DNA of 33,261 bases from an uncultured delta proteobacterium (GTDB lineage: Bacteria > Myxococcota_A > Polyangia > Polyangiales > Polyangiaceae). Shown here piece by piece: positions 16,292-24,732 of the stretch. The DNA lies in assembly GCA_903892415.1 (NCBI GenBank), contig CAITIQ010000314.1:1-33261 (forward strand), written 5' to 3'. The notes under the pieces were generated by a model. It ran no database searches and was not told where the DNA came from. It saw only the letters and a program-made list of their open reading frames with translations. Each line of letters starts with the position of its first letter. The stretch's first letter is position 1. The position numbers and the translations under genes were made by a program.

Positions 16292-17110
16292 TTACGTCGT
16301 CACCACACCGGCCTCTACGAGGTTGGCCCACTGCCGCTCGAGCGCAACCGCGAAGGCGTGATCCTCGATGGACACGCCAGCCTCGAGGTTGCGGGTTTGG
16401 CCGCGGTCGGTGAAGTTCGCCGAGGTGATGAGGCTGCGCTCGTGGTCGACGACGACGCACTTGGCGTGAAGGCTGACGACGGCCTTGCTCTGCGCGGTAC
16501 GCGGATCGAAGAACACCGACGGACGAGGATCGCCGAACGGCCACATCAGCTTGTGAAAGAGCTCAACGATCGCGCGACCTCGGGTCTCCGCTGTCACGGC
16601 TGCCCGGAGCGGCATCGCGAGTGTCTGCCAGGAGAGCTTCTTTCGCCGCGCGGTCTGGCGCAGGCGCTCCTCGAGCTGTCCGATGTCGACGAAGAACTGC
16701 GCAGTCACGCCGTGGTCTCGCATCACCTCGAAGAGCGGCGCGAAGAGTTCCTCGGGTCGGTCGAAGGAGTAACCCGCGACGAGCACATGCTTGCGCGCGC
16801 TGGCAAAGAGCTCTGGCACGAGCACGCGGCTATGCCGCGCCTGACTCTGGAGCGGATCTTCTCCCGTCCACACCAACGTTAGCTTCGGGTCTTTCCGAGC
16901 TGCCCGCTCGGCGAGCACAGCCTCCAGCACGCGCACTGCGGCCTCACGCGGCAGCCCACTCAGCATTTCGACGATCGCTTCCACTCCGCTGAGTCCGTGC
17001 GCCGAGAGCGAGGCCGCCGTGATGGGTGCGCTCATGGCGTGATTCGATAGAGCGATCGATACGGCTTTCAGGTCTGCTGTTGCGACTTCGGAGAGGCCCC
17101 GAGCGCTCAA
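16292..17110 (-). CDS. drmC: DISARM protein DrmC, phospholipase-D fold
   Basis: The 272-residue protein has a single C-terminal HKD motif, H-A-K-C-V-V-V-D (H215, K217, D222), followed by SANFTDRG. An N-terminal partner segment, RKHVLVAGYSFDR, lacks the HKD residues, so a dimer would supply two motifs, as in other PLD nucleases. The size and the helical N-terminus (ATADLKAVSIALSN) fit DrmC. The chosen TTG at 17110 overlaps the drmB stop by four bases (TTGA); the alternative ATG at 17035 would drop the conserved first helix. DrmC is the last gene of the drmABC unit and is reported to be dispensable for DISARM protection in the tested host. Confidence 0.85.
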   Translation of the reverse strand: MSARGLSEVATADLKAVSIALSNHAMSAPITAASLSAHGLSGVEAIVEMLSGLPREAAVRVLEAVLAERAARKDPKLTLVWTGEDPLQSQARHSRVLVPELFASARKHVLVAGYSFDRPEELFAPLFEVMRDHGVTAQFFVDIGQLEERLRQTARRKKLSWQTLAMPLRAAVTAETRGRAIVELFHKLMWPFGDPRPSVFFDPRTAQSKAVVSLHAKCVVVDHERSLITSANFTDRGQTRNLEAGVSIEDHAFAVALERQWANLVEAGVVTT

Positions 17111-18978
17111 GGCCGCTCCGTGAAGAACGCGGTTCCTTGGACTCCCATCGTCGGCACCACCAGCGCACGGTCCAGGTAGCGATTGAAGCGCTCGCACGCT
17201 GGCTCTGCGACGAAGAGACAGCCGTGGCAGGCCGCGCCCTCGAGGTTTCGTGTGGCCTGCGCATCGGGCAAATGGTTCGCACAGACCGGATCATTCGAGC
17301 AAAGGGTACCCATGTCGAACGCCCGCCGCAGATGCTGGAGGAGCGCACGCCCCTCTTCGATCAGCCCCCCCAGCGTGCCCTCGGCCCCGGGCGTGCCCGT
17401 CATGATCAGGATCGCCGCCATCGGCAGCGGATCCTCGGCGGGCGCGCAATAGAGGCGCTCGATCAACGAAGAGGCCGCGTAGCCACACGAGAGCGAGATG
17501 CTCGACATCAAAAGATGCGAGAGCGAATGCAGCAGATAGAACCGGATCCCGGGGAAGCGCGCGCCCGTTCCACCAAGCTCTCGCTCGAAGCCTTCGCGCA
17601 AGATCGCCTCCCGATCTTGGACGGCCTTCAGCTTCTCCCAATCGGAGACCGCCTTCTCATTGAGCACCAAGAGAACGCCCTCGCCGCGGAGCTCCATCGC
17701 CGGGAGCCAGTCAGTCGTGAGCCCCAGCGGCTGGAGCCTGGATGCATCTTCATAGTCGCCTTGGAGGTTCGGCGTCGCGCCCGATAGACGCGTAAGGCCT
17801 ATCTGCGCGCGCACCTGACGGAGCTTCTTGGCGAGCACGACCCGCTCGATCGACGCAGGCAAGGGAGCCTCCGCCGTGGGCAGGCGGCGCGCAAAGTAGT
17901 CTTGATTGCGCGGCATCGCTGCCCCGGGCTGCTCATCAGGCTGGGACAGGAACCACTTGTACTCCGCCGTCCGCAGGCCATCCCGAGGGAGCGCCTTACC
18001 CTTGCGGATCACCTCGAGCGCGGCGAAAACGTCTTCATCCGCGTAGCCCGCGAGCTCCTCTCGCACCACGCCGACCTTCTTCCGCAAGTAGGCGACGTCC
18101 TCTAGATCGGCCTCCTTGATCACCTTCCAGAGTTCGGGCGCGCTCACCTTGTCGAGCAGCTCGCGCGCCTCATCAGGGATCGACAGCGCAGACACCGAAT
18201 GTGAGAAGTACGCGCTGGTCGCCGTACGAACGAGCAAGTTGAGGTGCTCCTCACAACCATCAGGGTCGTTGCCCTCGTAGCCAAGCCATGGCCGCCGAGC
18301 GCCACACCGCGGGAGCACCTTGGGCTCTCGCGCGGTGGAGAGTGGGCGACGCGCATTGCAGTCTCCGCAGCGCACGACGACCTGCGAGAGATCACCCGAA
18401 GCGTCCTCCTCGAGGAACAGGTTCGAGCCTTTGCAGTCGCTCCCCGCGGCGCGATGAAAATGCACCCACGGGAACTCCTCCAGGTGACCCTTCGGACACG
18501 TCGCGACGAACCGTACGGGCACACACGTCCCGCGCTTCGAGTTGGAGCAACGATGGATATAGCGGCCCTTCTCCGACTCGAGGTCCTTTGCGTGCCACAG
18601 CGCCCGGCACTCCTGACAGATGAACCAAGCCGGGAACTCGATCACCGAGATCCCCACGTAGGGGTTCGGCGCGGAGTCGTCTCCGGCGGGCGGGAGCCTG
18701 AAGGCACCACCTACGTTGAGCTTGACGCCCTTCGCGTCGAGCCGGCGCGCGACAGCGTCATAGAGCCGCGGCTCGGCGATGAAGCCGGTCGTCGGGGCGC
18801 CCTTGTCGTAGCGCCAATAGTCGGTACCGCCGACGAGCACGGCGTGGTCGAGCAAATCCACCATGGCGCCGGGGCCAAACGTCGTGACTACCTGCGAGAG
18901 CCGCACCTTGCCCGGCGGGGGCGCCACCTGACCGGCGCGGCCGTCCCGTCGTGCGTTGGACTTCTTGGGCGCAGCCAT
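17107..18978 (-). CDS. drmB: DISARM protein DrmB, DUF1998
   Basis: The ATG at 18978 shares one base with the drmA stop (TGATG) and is preceded by AGGAGG, so drmB (623 aa) is translationally coupled. The N-terminus has VTTFGPGAMVDL, and an early zinc-binding region contains C121-x-x-C124, C144, C152, C161 and C204-x-x-C207. The C-terminus is DUF1998: LLHSLSHLLMSSISLSCGY, then a cysteine cluster (LCSNDPVCANHL, GAACHGCLFVAEPACERFNR). In DISARM, DrmB partners the DrmA helicase to form the complex that engages incoming DNA. All expected regions are present and no truncation is seen. Confidence 0.92.
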   Translation of the reverse strand: MAAPKKSNARRDGRAGQVAPPPGKVRLSQVVTTFGPGAMVDLLDHAVLVGGTDYWRYDKGAPTTGFIAEPRLYDAVARRLDAKGVKLNVGGAFRLPPAGDDSAPNPYVGISVIEFPAWFICQECRALWHAKDLESEKGRYIHRCSNSKRGTCVPVRFVATCPKGHLEEFPWVHFHRAAGSDCKGSNLFLEEDASGDLSQVVVRCGDCNARRPLSTAREPKVLPRCGARRPWLGYEGNDPDGCEEHLNLLVRTATSAYFSHSVSALSIPDEARELLDKVSAPELWKVIKEADLEDVAYLRKKVGVVREELAGYADEDVFAALEVIRKGKALPRDGLRTAEYKWFLSQPDEQPGAAMPRNQDYFARRLPTAEAPLPASIERVVLAKKLRQVRAQIGLTRLSGATPNLQGDYEDASRLQPLGLTTDWLPAMELRGEGVLLVLNEKAVSDWEKLKAVQDREAILREGFERELGGTGARFPGIRFYLLHSLSHLLMSSISLSCGYAASSLIERLYCAPAEDPLPMAAILIMTGTPGAEGTLGGLIEEGRALLQHLRRAFDMGTLCSNDPVCANHLPDAQATRNLEGAACHGCLFVAEPACERFNRYLDRALVVPTMGVQGTAFFTERP

Positions 18979-21900
18979 CAGGAACCTCCTCCAAAGCGAC
19001 GCCCTACGACCCATAGGTGCGCAGCGCTCTCCACATCACGCATCGACGTGGGCGCCACGAAGCGACGCTCCGACGGATCCTCCGCTCCCGCTTCGGTCGA
19101 CGTCTTCAGCAAAGGAGCTCCGCCGGTCTTGTCGCGGTCGAACGGCGAGTACCTTCGCTGCCCCACGACCCCCTCCTTCTCACTGACGAGGCTCGCCCAA
19201 TGGTCGAGGAGGTTCTTGCCCTCGTGCTCCAGGTCGTGCCGCGCGCGCTCCGCCCCGCCCTGTGATTGATGGGGTTGGCCTCCAGCCCGCGCGGCGATCG
19301 CGTGCACGGCTGCGTCAGCCACCTTGCGATGCTTGGTGATGTCGGAGGCGGCTTTGCCCGGCGTCATGTCGGGGTGGCCGAAGCGCGTCATCGCAGCGAT
19401 CACGCCCGCGAGGCCGCGCTCGAGCGCGGGCCCCGAGAAAGGCGTCACGCTCGTCGCTTCGACATAGCGATAAAAGCTCCGGTGATACGCCTCGAAGTGC
19501 TCGTAGTGCGAGCGGTCCCGAGGTTTGTGCAGGTTGTAGAGCGTCACCACGAGGCCAGGCCATTTGGTGCTGCGACCCACGCGGCTCGATGCCTGGATGT
19601 ACTCGGCGGTGGTCTTGGGCTGGCCTGCGATCACCATCAGCCCAAGTCGGTCGATATCGACGCCGACCGAGATCATATTGCTCGCGAGCAGGACCTGAAT
19701 CGCGTCCGGCGCGCGATGCGGGTGCCCGAGTCTGTCGCGCACTGACTTCACCACGCTCGTGTGTTCGCGGCTCGTCAGCTCGACCGGCTCGAGACCGATG
19801 TCGCGATTGCGGAACCACAGGTGCGGGCCGACCGCGTTGCTTGGCTGGACCGACTCGGCTTTGCGCGCACGGTCCCGGACCTCTTCCTCCACGATCCGCC
19901 GCATACCCCCGAGCTCGCGCAGGCTATTGAAGTATCCGGCGAGCGTCATATAGCCGTCCGCTTCCTGAGCCTCCGGGCCTTCTGGATCGTAGACCTTCTT
20001 CGCAGCCGTCAGCAGCGTCCGATAAACGCGCTGCGAGATGTTCTTCAAGCTGCGGCCTTGCGCCGCTACGCCCACGTAGAGGCGGCCCAGCGACTCGGTG
20101 TCGACCTCGGAAAAGAACGTCTCCGAGTCGTCGATCCCGGGAGGTGGGAACACCGATACAGAGCCGCGGCCATAGAGCGCTTGGATCTGCGCGTGTGCGC
20201 GCCGGACGGTCGCAGTCGCTGCGAGCACCTTCGGCCGCACTTGCACACGCCCTTCGGGCGCAGAAGGGTTCGCGACCGAGCGCGAGCAGAGCGAGTCGAT
20301 CGCCGTTTCATAAAGGCCCACCATCGTCCCGAGCGGCCCCGAGATGAGATGGAGCTCATCCTGCACGATCAGATCGGGCGGCAGCACGCCCTCCTTGAGC
20401 ACCTTGGCCGTCTTGGGCACCTTCGCGTCCAATGGGCCGAAGAACTTGCGCCGCTCGCGCGCCGTCACCTTGCCGAAGAGCATCCCGATCTCTCCGCGCC
20501 ACGGCATCATCGCGAACTTGTCGACCGTGGCGATCAGAAAGCTCGGCAGCTCGCGATAGACTTGCTCGTCGACGAACACGACCGGCAGTCCATGCGCGTC
20601 ATTACCGCCTGCGAACTCGCACGACTCGCTCTGACAGATGACGCGCACGCCCTCTTGCTCTGGCCCCTTCAGGACCTCCATGCAGCGCGCGGTGAGCTCC
20701 GTCCGGCACCACGGACAGACAGCGAGCGGGAACGGGCTCTTGCCCTCGCCGATCTTGTATTTGGTGACGAGCTTCTGAACCTCTTCGAGCGTGTTCGCGG
20801 TTGCGCTCTTGCCGACCCACAAGCCGACCGAGAACCGCTCTTCACCAAGCTCGGCTGGCACCTTCTTCCGCTCGGACTCGAGCGCACAAACCAGCGACGC
20901 CGCGCGATCGAGCTGGTCCAAGGTCAAAAGGCGAAGCGTGTACCGAAGAAGCACGGCCACGCCGAGCCCAGCATCGGCGAGCTTGGCGCGACGCAGGCGC
21001 CGCAGGATCAGCGTGTAGGCGATGACACCCAAGTACGCCTCGGTCTTGCCGCCGCCCGTCGGGAAGAAGATGAGCTCGACGCACTCTCGTTCGGGCGAGA
21101 GTTCATTCGCAAGGCCATCCAGATTGAGCAGTAAGAACCCGAGCTGAAAGAGGCGCCATTCCGGGCGCGCGCCGCCTTGGAAGTCCTCCGGTTTGCGTCT
21201 GCGGGCCTGCGCGGCCATCGCGCGATTGGCCAGGCAGAAGGCGCGCCGAACGAGCTTGTCCTCCGCGCACAGCTCAATCCCCTTGCGGATCCGCTCGCAT
21301 GCGGCCTGAGCGTGCTGCATCAACTCGTCCTGCACGGCCGCACGCAGGCCCCCTCCTACGCTCGCGTCCTTACGCTGCTGCTCAATCCATGCGAGGTACT
21401 TCGTCGGCAGCGCGCCGAGCTTCTCCCGCACCTCCGCCGCGTCTTTGAGCTCGGCCAGCTCTTCCATGGCGACCTGCACGTCCTTGTCGTGATGCGCGCG
21501 TACACGGTGAACGGATTGCCGAGGGATCCACGTCGTGCGCAGGCGCTTCGGCGCGCTGCGTGACTCTTCCTCAGGCAGCTCGACCGCCACGTTGTGCCCT
21601 ACAGCCCATTCACAGTGGGTTCGAAACTGCAGATCGGCCACGCGCTCATCCCAATCCCCGCGAGCCTCGTCTGCGACGTTGGGCCGCGGCACGATCCCTT
21701 CTGCGCACGCGACCTCCAAGACGACCTGAAACAGGCTCTGCCTGTCACGCTGGCGCATATCCTCCATCGGCCTGCGATTGACCAAGAACAGCGAGACCGC
21801 GCGCGTACCCGGAGGCAGCTTGGTGACCGTCGCGTCCACCTCACGGACCTGCCCCTCGACCACGACACCCGACGCATCACGGAGCCGCAAGCGCTCTCCA

Positions 21901-22349
21901 CGTGCGAGCGCTGCGAGTTCCACCGTTAGACTGTGCGTTTGCAAGGGCGAGCGCCGCCAGCCGCGCGGCCCACGACGCTTGCCCTCCCCTGGCTGCGTCT
22001 CAGGCGCATACTCGGCGAAGCGCGCGATCACCTCGAGCGAGGTCGTCTCCTTCGGCACGAGCAGCGATACACCCAGCGACACTGGGAAATGTTGCTGCCT
22101 GCGCGCCCCGGCCCCAGCGGCTCCGGTCCCCGCTGCGTCGTCCTCTCCATCATCCGGCCCCGTATCGAGGTCGTCGTCCTCCTCCACCTCCGGCTCCGCG
22201 TGCCCCTCGGGTGCCAGGAAGCCAGTCAAGTAGTGCCGCGAAGGCGGCAGCTCGAGCAGCTCCTGCTCAGCAATGCTGTCCTCATCCAGCTGGTAAGGGC
22301 CGACGAGATCAGCCTGGAGAGCGCGGACGAGATGATCGCGGGGTCGCAT
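18978..22349 (-). CDS. drmA: DISARM helicase DrmA
   Basis: An 1123-residue superfamily 2 helicase. Visible motifs: Walker A FFPTGGGKTEAYLG (about 428-441), a zinc ribbon inserted between helicase motifs (CPWC at 545-548 plus Cys near 556, 572 and 577), motif II QDELH (663-667), motif III ATATV (710-714), and motif VI ASSRVGRSTKWPG (920-932). An acidic low-complexity stretch lies at about 52-75. With DrmB it forms the core DNA-translocating complex of DISARM, acting on phage DNA. The ATG has no clear ribosome-binding site, and a TATATT box lies only 10 bases upstream, so a leaderless transcript from its own promoter is possible. The upstream gene ends 77 bp away. Confidence 0.93.
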   Translation of the reverse strand: MRPRDHLVRALQADLVGPYQLDEDSIAEQELLELPPSRHYLTGFLAPEGHAEPEVEEDDDLDTGPDDGEDDAAGTGAAGAGARRQQHFPVSLGVSLLVPKETTSLEVIARFAEYAPETQPGEGKRRGPRGWRRSPLQTHSLTVELAALARGERLRLRDASGVVVEGQVREVDATVTKLPPGTRAVSLFLVNRRPMEDMRQRDRQSLFQVVLEVACAEGIVPRPNVADEARGDWDERVADLQFRTHCEWAVGHNVAVELPEEESRSAPKRLRTTWIPRQSVHRVRAHHDKDVQVAMEELAELKDAAEVREKLGALPTKYLAWIEQQRKDASVGGGLRAAVQDELMQHAQAACERIRKGIELCAEDKLVRRAFCLANRAMAAQARRRKPEDFQGGARPEWRLFQLGFLLLNLDGLANELSPERECVELIFFPTGGGKTEAYLGVIAYTLILRRLRRAKLADAGLGVAVLLRYTLRLLTLDQLDRAASLVCALESERKKVPAELGEERFSVGLWVGKSATANTLEEVQKLVTKYKIGEGKSPFPLAVCPWCRTELTARCMEVLKGPEQEGVRVICQSESCEFAGGNDAHGLPVVFVDEQVYRELPSFLIATVDKFAMMPWRGEIGMLFGKVTARERRKFFGPLDAKVPKTAKVLKEGVLPPDLIVQDELHLISGPLGTMVGLYETAIDSLCSRSVANPSAPEGRVQVRPKVLAATATVRRAHAQIQALYGRGSVSVFPPPGIDDSETFFSEVDTESLGRLYVGVAAQGRSLKNISQRVYRTLLTAAKKVYDPEGPEAQEADGYMTLAGYFNSLRELGGMRRIVEEEVRDRARKAESVQPSNAVGPHLWFRNRDIGLEPVELTSREHTSVVKSVRDRLGHPHRAPDAIQVLLASNMISVGVDIDRLGLMVIAGQPKTTAEYIQASSRVGRSTKWPGLVVTLYNLHKPRDRSHYEHFEAYHRSFYRYVEATSVTPFSGPALERGLAGVIAAMTRFGHPDMTPGKAASDITKHRKVADAAVHAIAARAGGQPHQSQGGAERARHDLEHEGKNLLDHWASLVSEKEGVVGQRRYSPFDRDKTGGAPLLKTSTEAGAEDPSERRFVAPTSMRDVESAAHLWVVGRRFGGGS

Positions 22350-22416
22350 GGCGGCCGCGAATATAGCGCGACCGCGCAGTCATCGTGCCAGGATGTCGGG
22401 GTCCGTGGACGTTCAA

Positions 22417-22432
22417 TGGTAGCCCGCTACCA
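22417..22432. promoter_or_regulatory. Palindrome between ptuB-like gene and drmA
   Basis: TGGTAGC-CC-GCTACCA, seven-base arms around two bases, covers the stop codon of the HNH gene. The loop is too short and the T-run absent for a normal terminator, so an operator is more likely. About 50 bp further toward drmA the minus strand has TATATT (22360-22365), a fair -10 box in an otherwise GC-rich stretch. No convincing -35 box was found. Confidence 0.35.
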
Positions 22433-23263
22433 AGCGAGCGCCTCGGGCCCCGCGGCGAACATCTTTTGGTAGGCAGGTACGGCGTTCCTGTGCCGCACGA
22501 TCTCTTCCCACACGAAGCGGTGCGGCGTCTCGCTCACGGCGCGCCGCGCGTCGATTGCGTTGAGGCCTGCCGGCAGTGTTCCAGGCGCGACCTTTGCGAC
22601 GTAGGCGACAGCCAACGCTGTTCGAAGCGCGCTCAACGTGGTCACGCGCGCCTTCACGAGGTCGTCACGATCATTGAGGTGGAGGAGCTTGATGGTCCAG
22701 AGTGCCCGCTGCTCCTCGCGGCTGCCCTTCAGAAGATCACTGCGCGGCGCGAAATGAAGGTTGCCCTCGATATCGAGAAACAGGAACTTCATCGGGTCCT
22801 CGTTGCGAGGATCGATGAGGACGGGATCCCCGTTCGGAGGCGGAACGATCGGATCGTTTTCCTTGCGCGGCACCAACTCCTGAACCGCCGCGCTTCCTTG
22901 CGTAGCGAATAAAGGGAAGAGATTGCTCTTGGGGCCGTTGCACGGCCCGCACGCGTACAGGTAGTTCGACCAGGCGAACGCGACGTCCGGATACCAGTCT
23001 TTGGGTCGAAAATGCTCGATCTCGTCGGCGACGGAGTCTTCGCAATAATTGCATCGGCGAGCGCCCCAGCACGCCTCCGTCAGCAACTTCTTGATATCAT
23101 CGAAGGCTTCCCGCTTTGCGATGCTGCTCGTCTTGCTGGCCCAGGCCTTTTTCGCCTCGGGTACGCGGTCTTTGAATGGCCCCTTGCTGACGCCATCTTG
23201 TAGCGTCTTCAGCACGGCGAGCGTCGCGGTGGATGGGTCGGCGACCACGCGTATCGAACGCAT
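22427..23263 (-). CDS. HNH endonuclease, PtuB-like (TIGR02646 type)
   Basis: The true start is the ATG at 23263, one base after the stop of the ATPase gene; the frame stays open further upstream but only as antisense of that gene. The 278-residue protein has the split HNH/zinc pattern: C71-x-x-C74, E83-H84-F-R-P-K88, N100 and C105-x-x-C-N followed by K112. This is the arrangement of Septu PtuB and retron-associated HNH proteins (TIGR02646). It is predicted to cut DNA or RNA when released or activated by the ATPase. Its position directly upstream of drmA, on the same strand, is unusual for a Septu system. Confidence 0.82.
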   Translation of the reverse strand: MRSIRVVADPSTATLAVLKTLQDGVSKGPFKDRVPEAKKAWASKTSSIAKREAFDDIKKLLTEACWGARRCNYCEDSVADEIEHFRPKDWYPDVAFAWSNYLYACGPCNGPKSNLFPLFATQGSAAVQELVPRKENDPIVPPPNGDPVLIDPRNEDPMKFLFLDIEGNLHFAPRSDLLKGSREEQRALWTIKLLHLNDRDDLVKARVTTLSALRTALAVAYVAKVAPGTLPAGLNAIDARRAVSETPHRFVWEEIVRHRNAVPAYQKMFAAGPEALAW

Positions 23264-23264
23264 G

Positions 23265-24614
23265 TCAGGCCCCACCACCAGGCGCGAGCTTGTCGACAAG
23301 CGCTTCGAGCGTGTCTGTGGGAAACGCTGCTGCCGCAGTCGGCAGCACGGCGCGCAGTTGGTCGCGCTCGGACTTGTCGTTGTCGCTGAGAGGTCCGCTG
23401 AACAGCTCGCGGGAGTTGAGCTCAGCCAGTCGCGCTCCCTTGCGCTTTCCCTCGTCCGATTGGCCAACGCCAACGCCGAACACGTTCGTCCCGTATGCGT
23501 CGAGCACATTGCCGAGACGCAGACGCGACGTCTCCTGCTCGTCGAGGAAGCGTCCAAGGCCGTCGGTCCCCGGCTCAGGCAAGAGGAAGATGCGTCCCGG
23601 CGCGCTGCATTGACACACGAGCGGGCTGTGGGTCGTGACGATGAACTGCGTCCGTGGAAACGCGCGGACGAGGAAGTCACCGATCCGGCGCTGCCAAGTC
23701 GGGTGCAGGTGCGCGTCGACCTCGTCGACGAGCGCCACGAAGGGTATCTCGATGCATTCGGCCCCGGCCTTGAAGACCCGCTCCTCACCGAAGGCGAGGA
23801 CGAGCTGTCGCACGAGATCGAGGACGAGGCTGAGGGCTGAACGAAAGCCGTCCGACAGCTCCTCAATGGGCACGCTGCTGCGTGCTGCATCAACAAAGAA
23901 GACACGCTTGCTGGTTGGTGAAACCTCCACGCGATCAAGCTGGACGCCATGAGGGAGGAAGTCGGGCTGGTTGATGAAGCGCTTCACTGCATCGAACGTC
24001 GGAGCCTTACTGATCTCCCGAGCCACCCAGAGGTCGACGAGCCATGTCAGCGCATCGGTGAGCGCGAACTGCTCGTCGAAGAGCGACATGGTGCGGGCGA
24101 GCGATGCCTTCGGCGGGGTGGTCACCATGGCGCCGCCGGAGAAGCGCCGATACGGACCGAAGCCACAGCACACCCATCCGGCCGAATCACCAGCCCACAC
24201 CGAGCGTTCGACCGAGCGCCCGCCGTCCTCATCGGGCTCTACCGTGATTTGAGTCTCGCTCGTGGAGCCATTGAGGTGCAACTCGCTGCTGCGAGCCACC
24301 CGAACGACGGCGGCGAGTTCACGCGGAGGGGCGCCTGCGCGGCTGAAGTAATCGACGTCTTCGTGGCGAGAAAAGCGCACACGCACGGTCCCCGCCTGCG
24401 CCTCGCGCCGCAGCCAGTCATCACCCGACTGCCGCAGGCCGTAGATATTCTGAGGTCCGACGAGTGCGAGCGCGATACTGCGAAGGAACGTCGTCTTTCC
24501 AGCGCCGTTGTTACCCAACACGATGTGAAAGCCGGCGGCGTCCGCTGGATCGACGGTCCACACGAGCTTCTCGACGGAGCGGAGGTTTTCGATGTCTACG
24601 GAGAGGACGTGCAC
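23265..24614 (-). CDS. ABC-type ATPase, PtuA-like
   Basis: A 449-residue SMC/ABC-like ATPase: Walker A GNNGAGKTT (34-42), signature-like EELSDGFRSAL (251-261), Walker B FVALVDEVDAHLHP (292-305) and switch His in IVTTHSP (H329). It belongs to the AAA_21/AAA_15-type proteins and, with the HNH gene starting one base after its stop, forms a Septu-like (PtuA/PtuB) pair. In Septu the ATPase forms a complex that restrains and directs the HNH nuclease during phage infection. The GTG start at 24614 follows GGGAGC. No retron reverse transcriptase is present in the window, so a retron context is not supported. Confidence 0.82.
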   Translation of the reverse strand: MHVLSVDIENLRSVEKLVWTVDPADAAGFHIVLGNNGAGKTTFLRSIALALVGPQNIYGLRQSGDDWLRREAQAGTVRVRFSRHEDVDYFSRAGAPPRELAAVVRVARSSELHLNGSTSETQITVEPDEDGGRSVERSVWAGDSAGWVCCGFGPYRRFSGGAMVTTPPKASLARTMSLFDEQFALTDALTWLVDLWVAREISKAPTFDAVKRFINQPDFLPHGVQLDRVEVSPTSKRVFFVDAARSSVPIEELSDGFRSALSLVLDLVRQLVLAFGEERVFKAGAECIEIPFVALVDEVDAHLHPTWQRRIGDFLVRAFPRTQFIVTTHSPLVCQCSAPGRIFLLPEPGTDGLGRFLDEQETSRLRLGNVLDAYGTNVFGVGVGQSDEGKRKGARLAELNSRELFSGPLSDNDKSERDQLRAVLPTAAAAFPTDTLEALVDKLAPGGGA

Positions 24615-24691
24615 GCTCCCACATTATCAGCGAAGGTCGAGACGCGCATTCAGGTCGCGGAGGGTTGCGCCTGTAGCGGGTCGCGCTCCTC

Positions 24692-24720
24692 CGCGAGCCC
24701 GGACTCGCTCCGGGCTCGCG
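24692..24720. terminator. Strong hairpin after the 24733 gene
   Basis: A perfect 12-bp stem (24692-24703 with 24709-24720, arms CGCGAGCCCGGA and TCCGGGCTCGCG) around a 5-base loop lies 12 bp past the stop of the minus-strand gene at 24733. No T-run follows, so it would be a weak intrinsic terminator, an mRNA-stabilising structure or an attenuator before the ATPase/HNH pair. Confidence 0.5.
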
Positions 24721-24732
24721 CACATCGCCGTC

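Noticed and set aside
19761..21134. 457-residue plus-strand open frame inside drmA
   Set aside because: It is antisense to the helicase motifs, rich in Arg, His and Leu without domain features; drmA on the minus strand explains the region.
23264..23950. 5' extension of the HNH gene to 507 residues
   Set aside because: The extra residues are Ser/Arg-rich, and the extension overlaps the ATPase gene on the same strand in another frame. The ATG at 23263, one base after the ATPase stop, fits the family length.
23265..24614. Retron-associated ATPase/HNH effector
   Set aside because: Such effectors need a reverse transcriptase and an msr-msd region nearby; none is present in the window.
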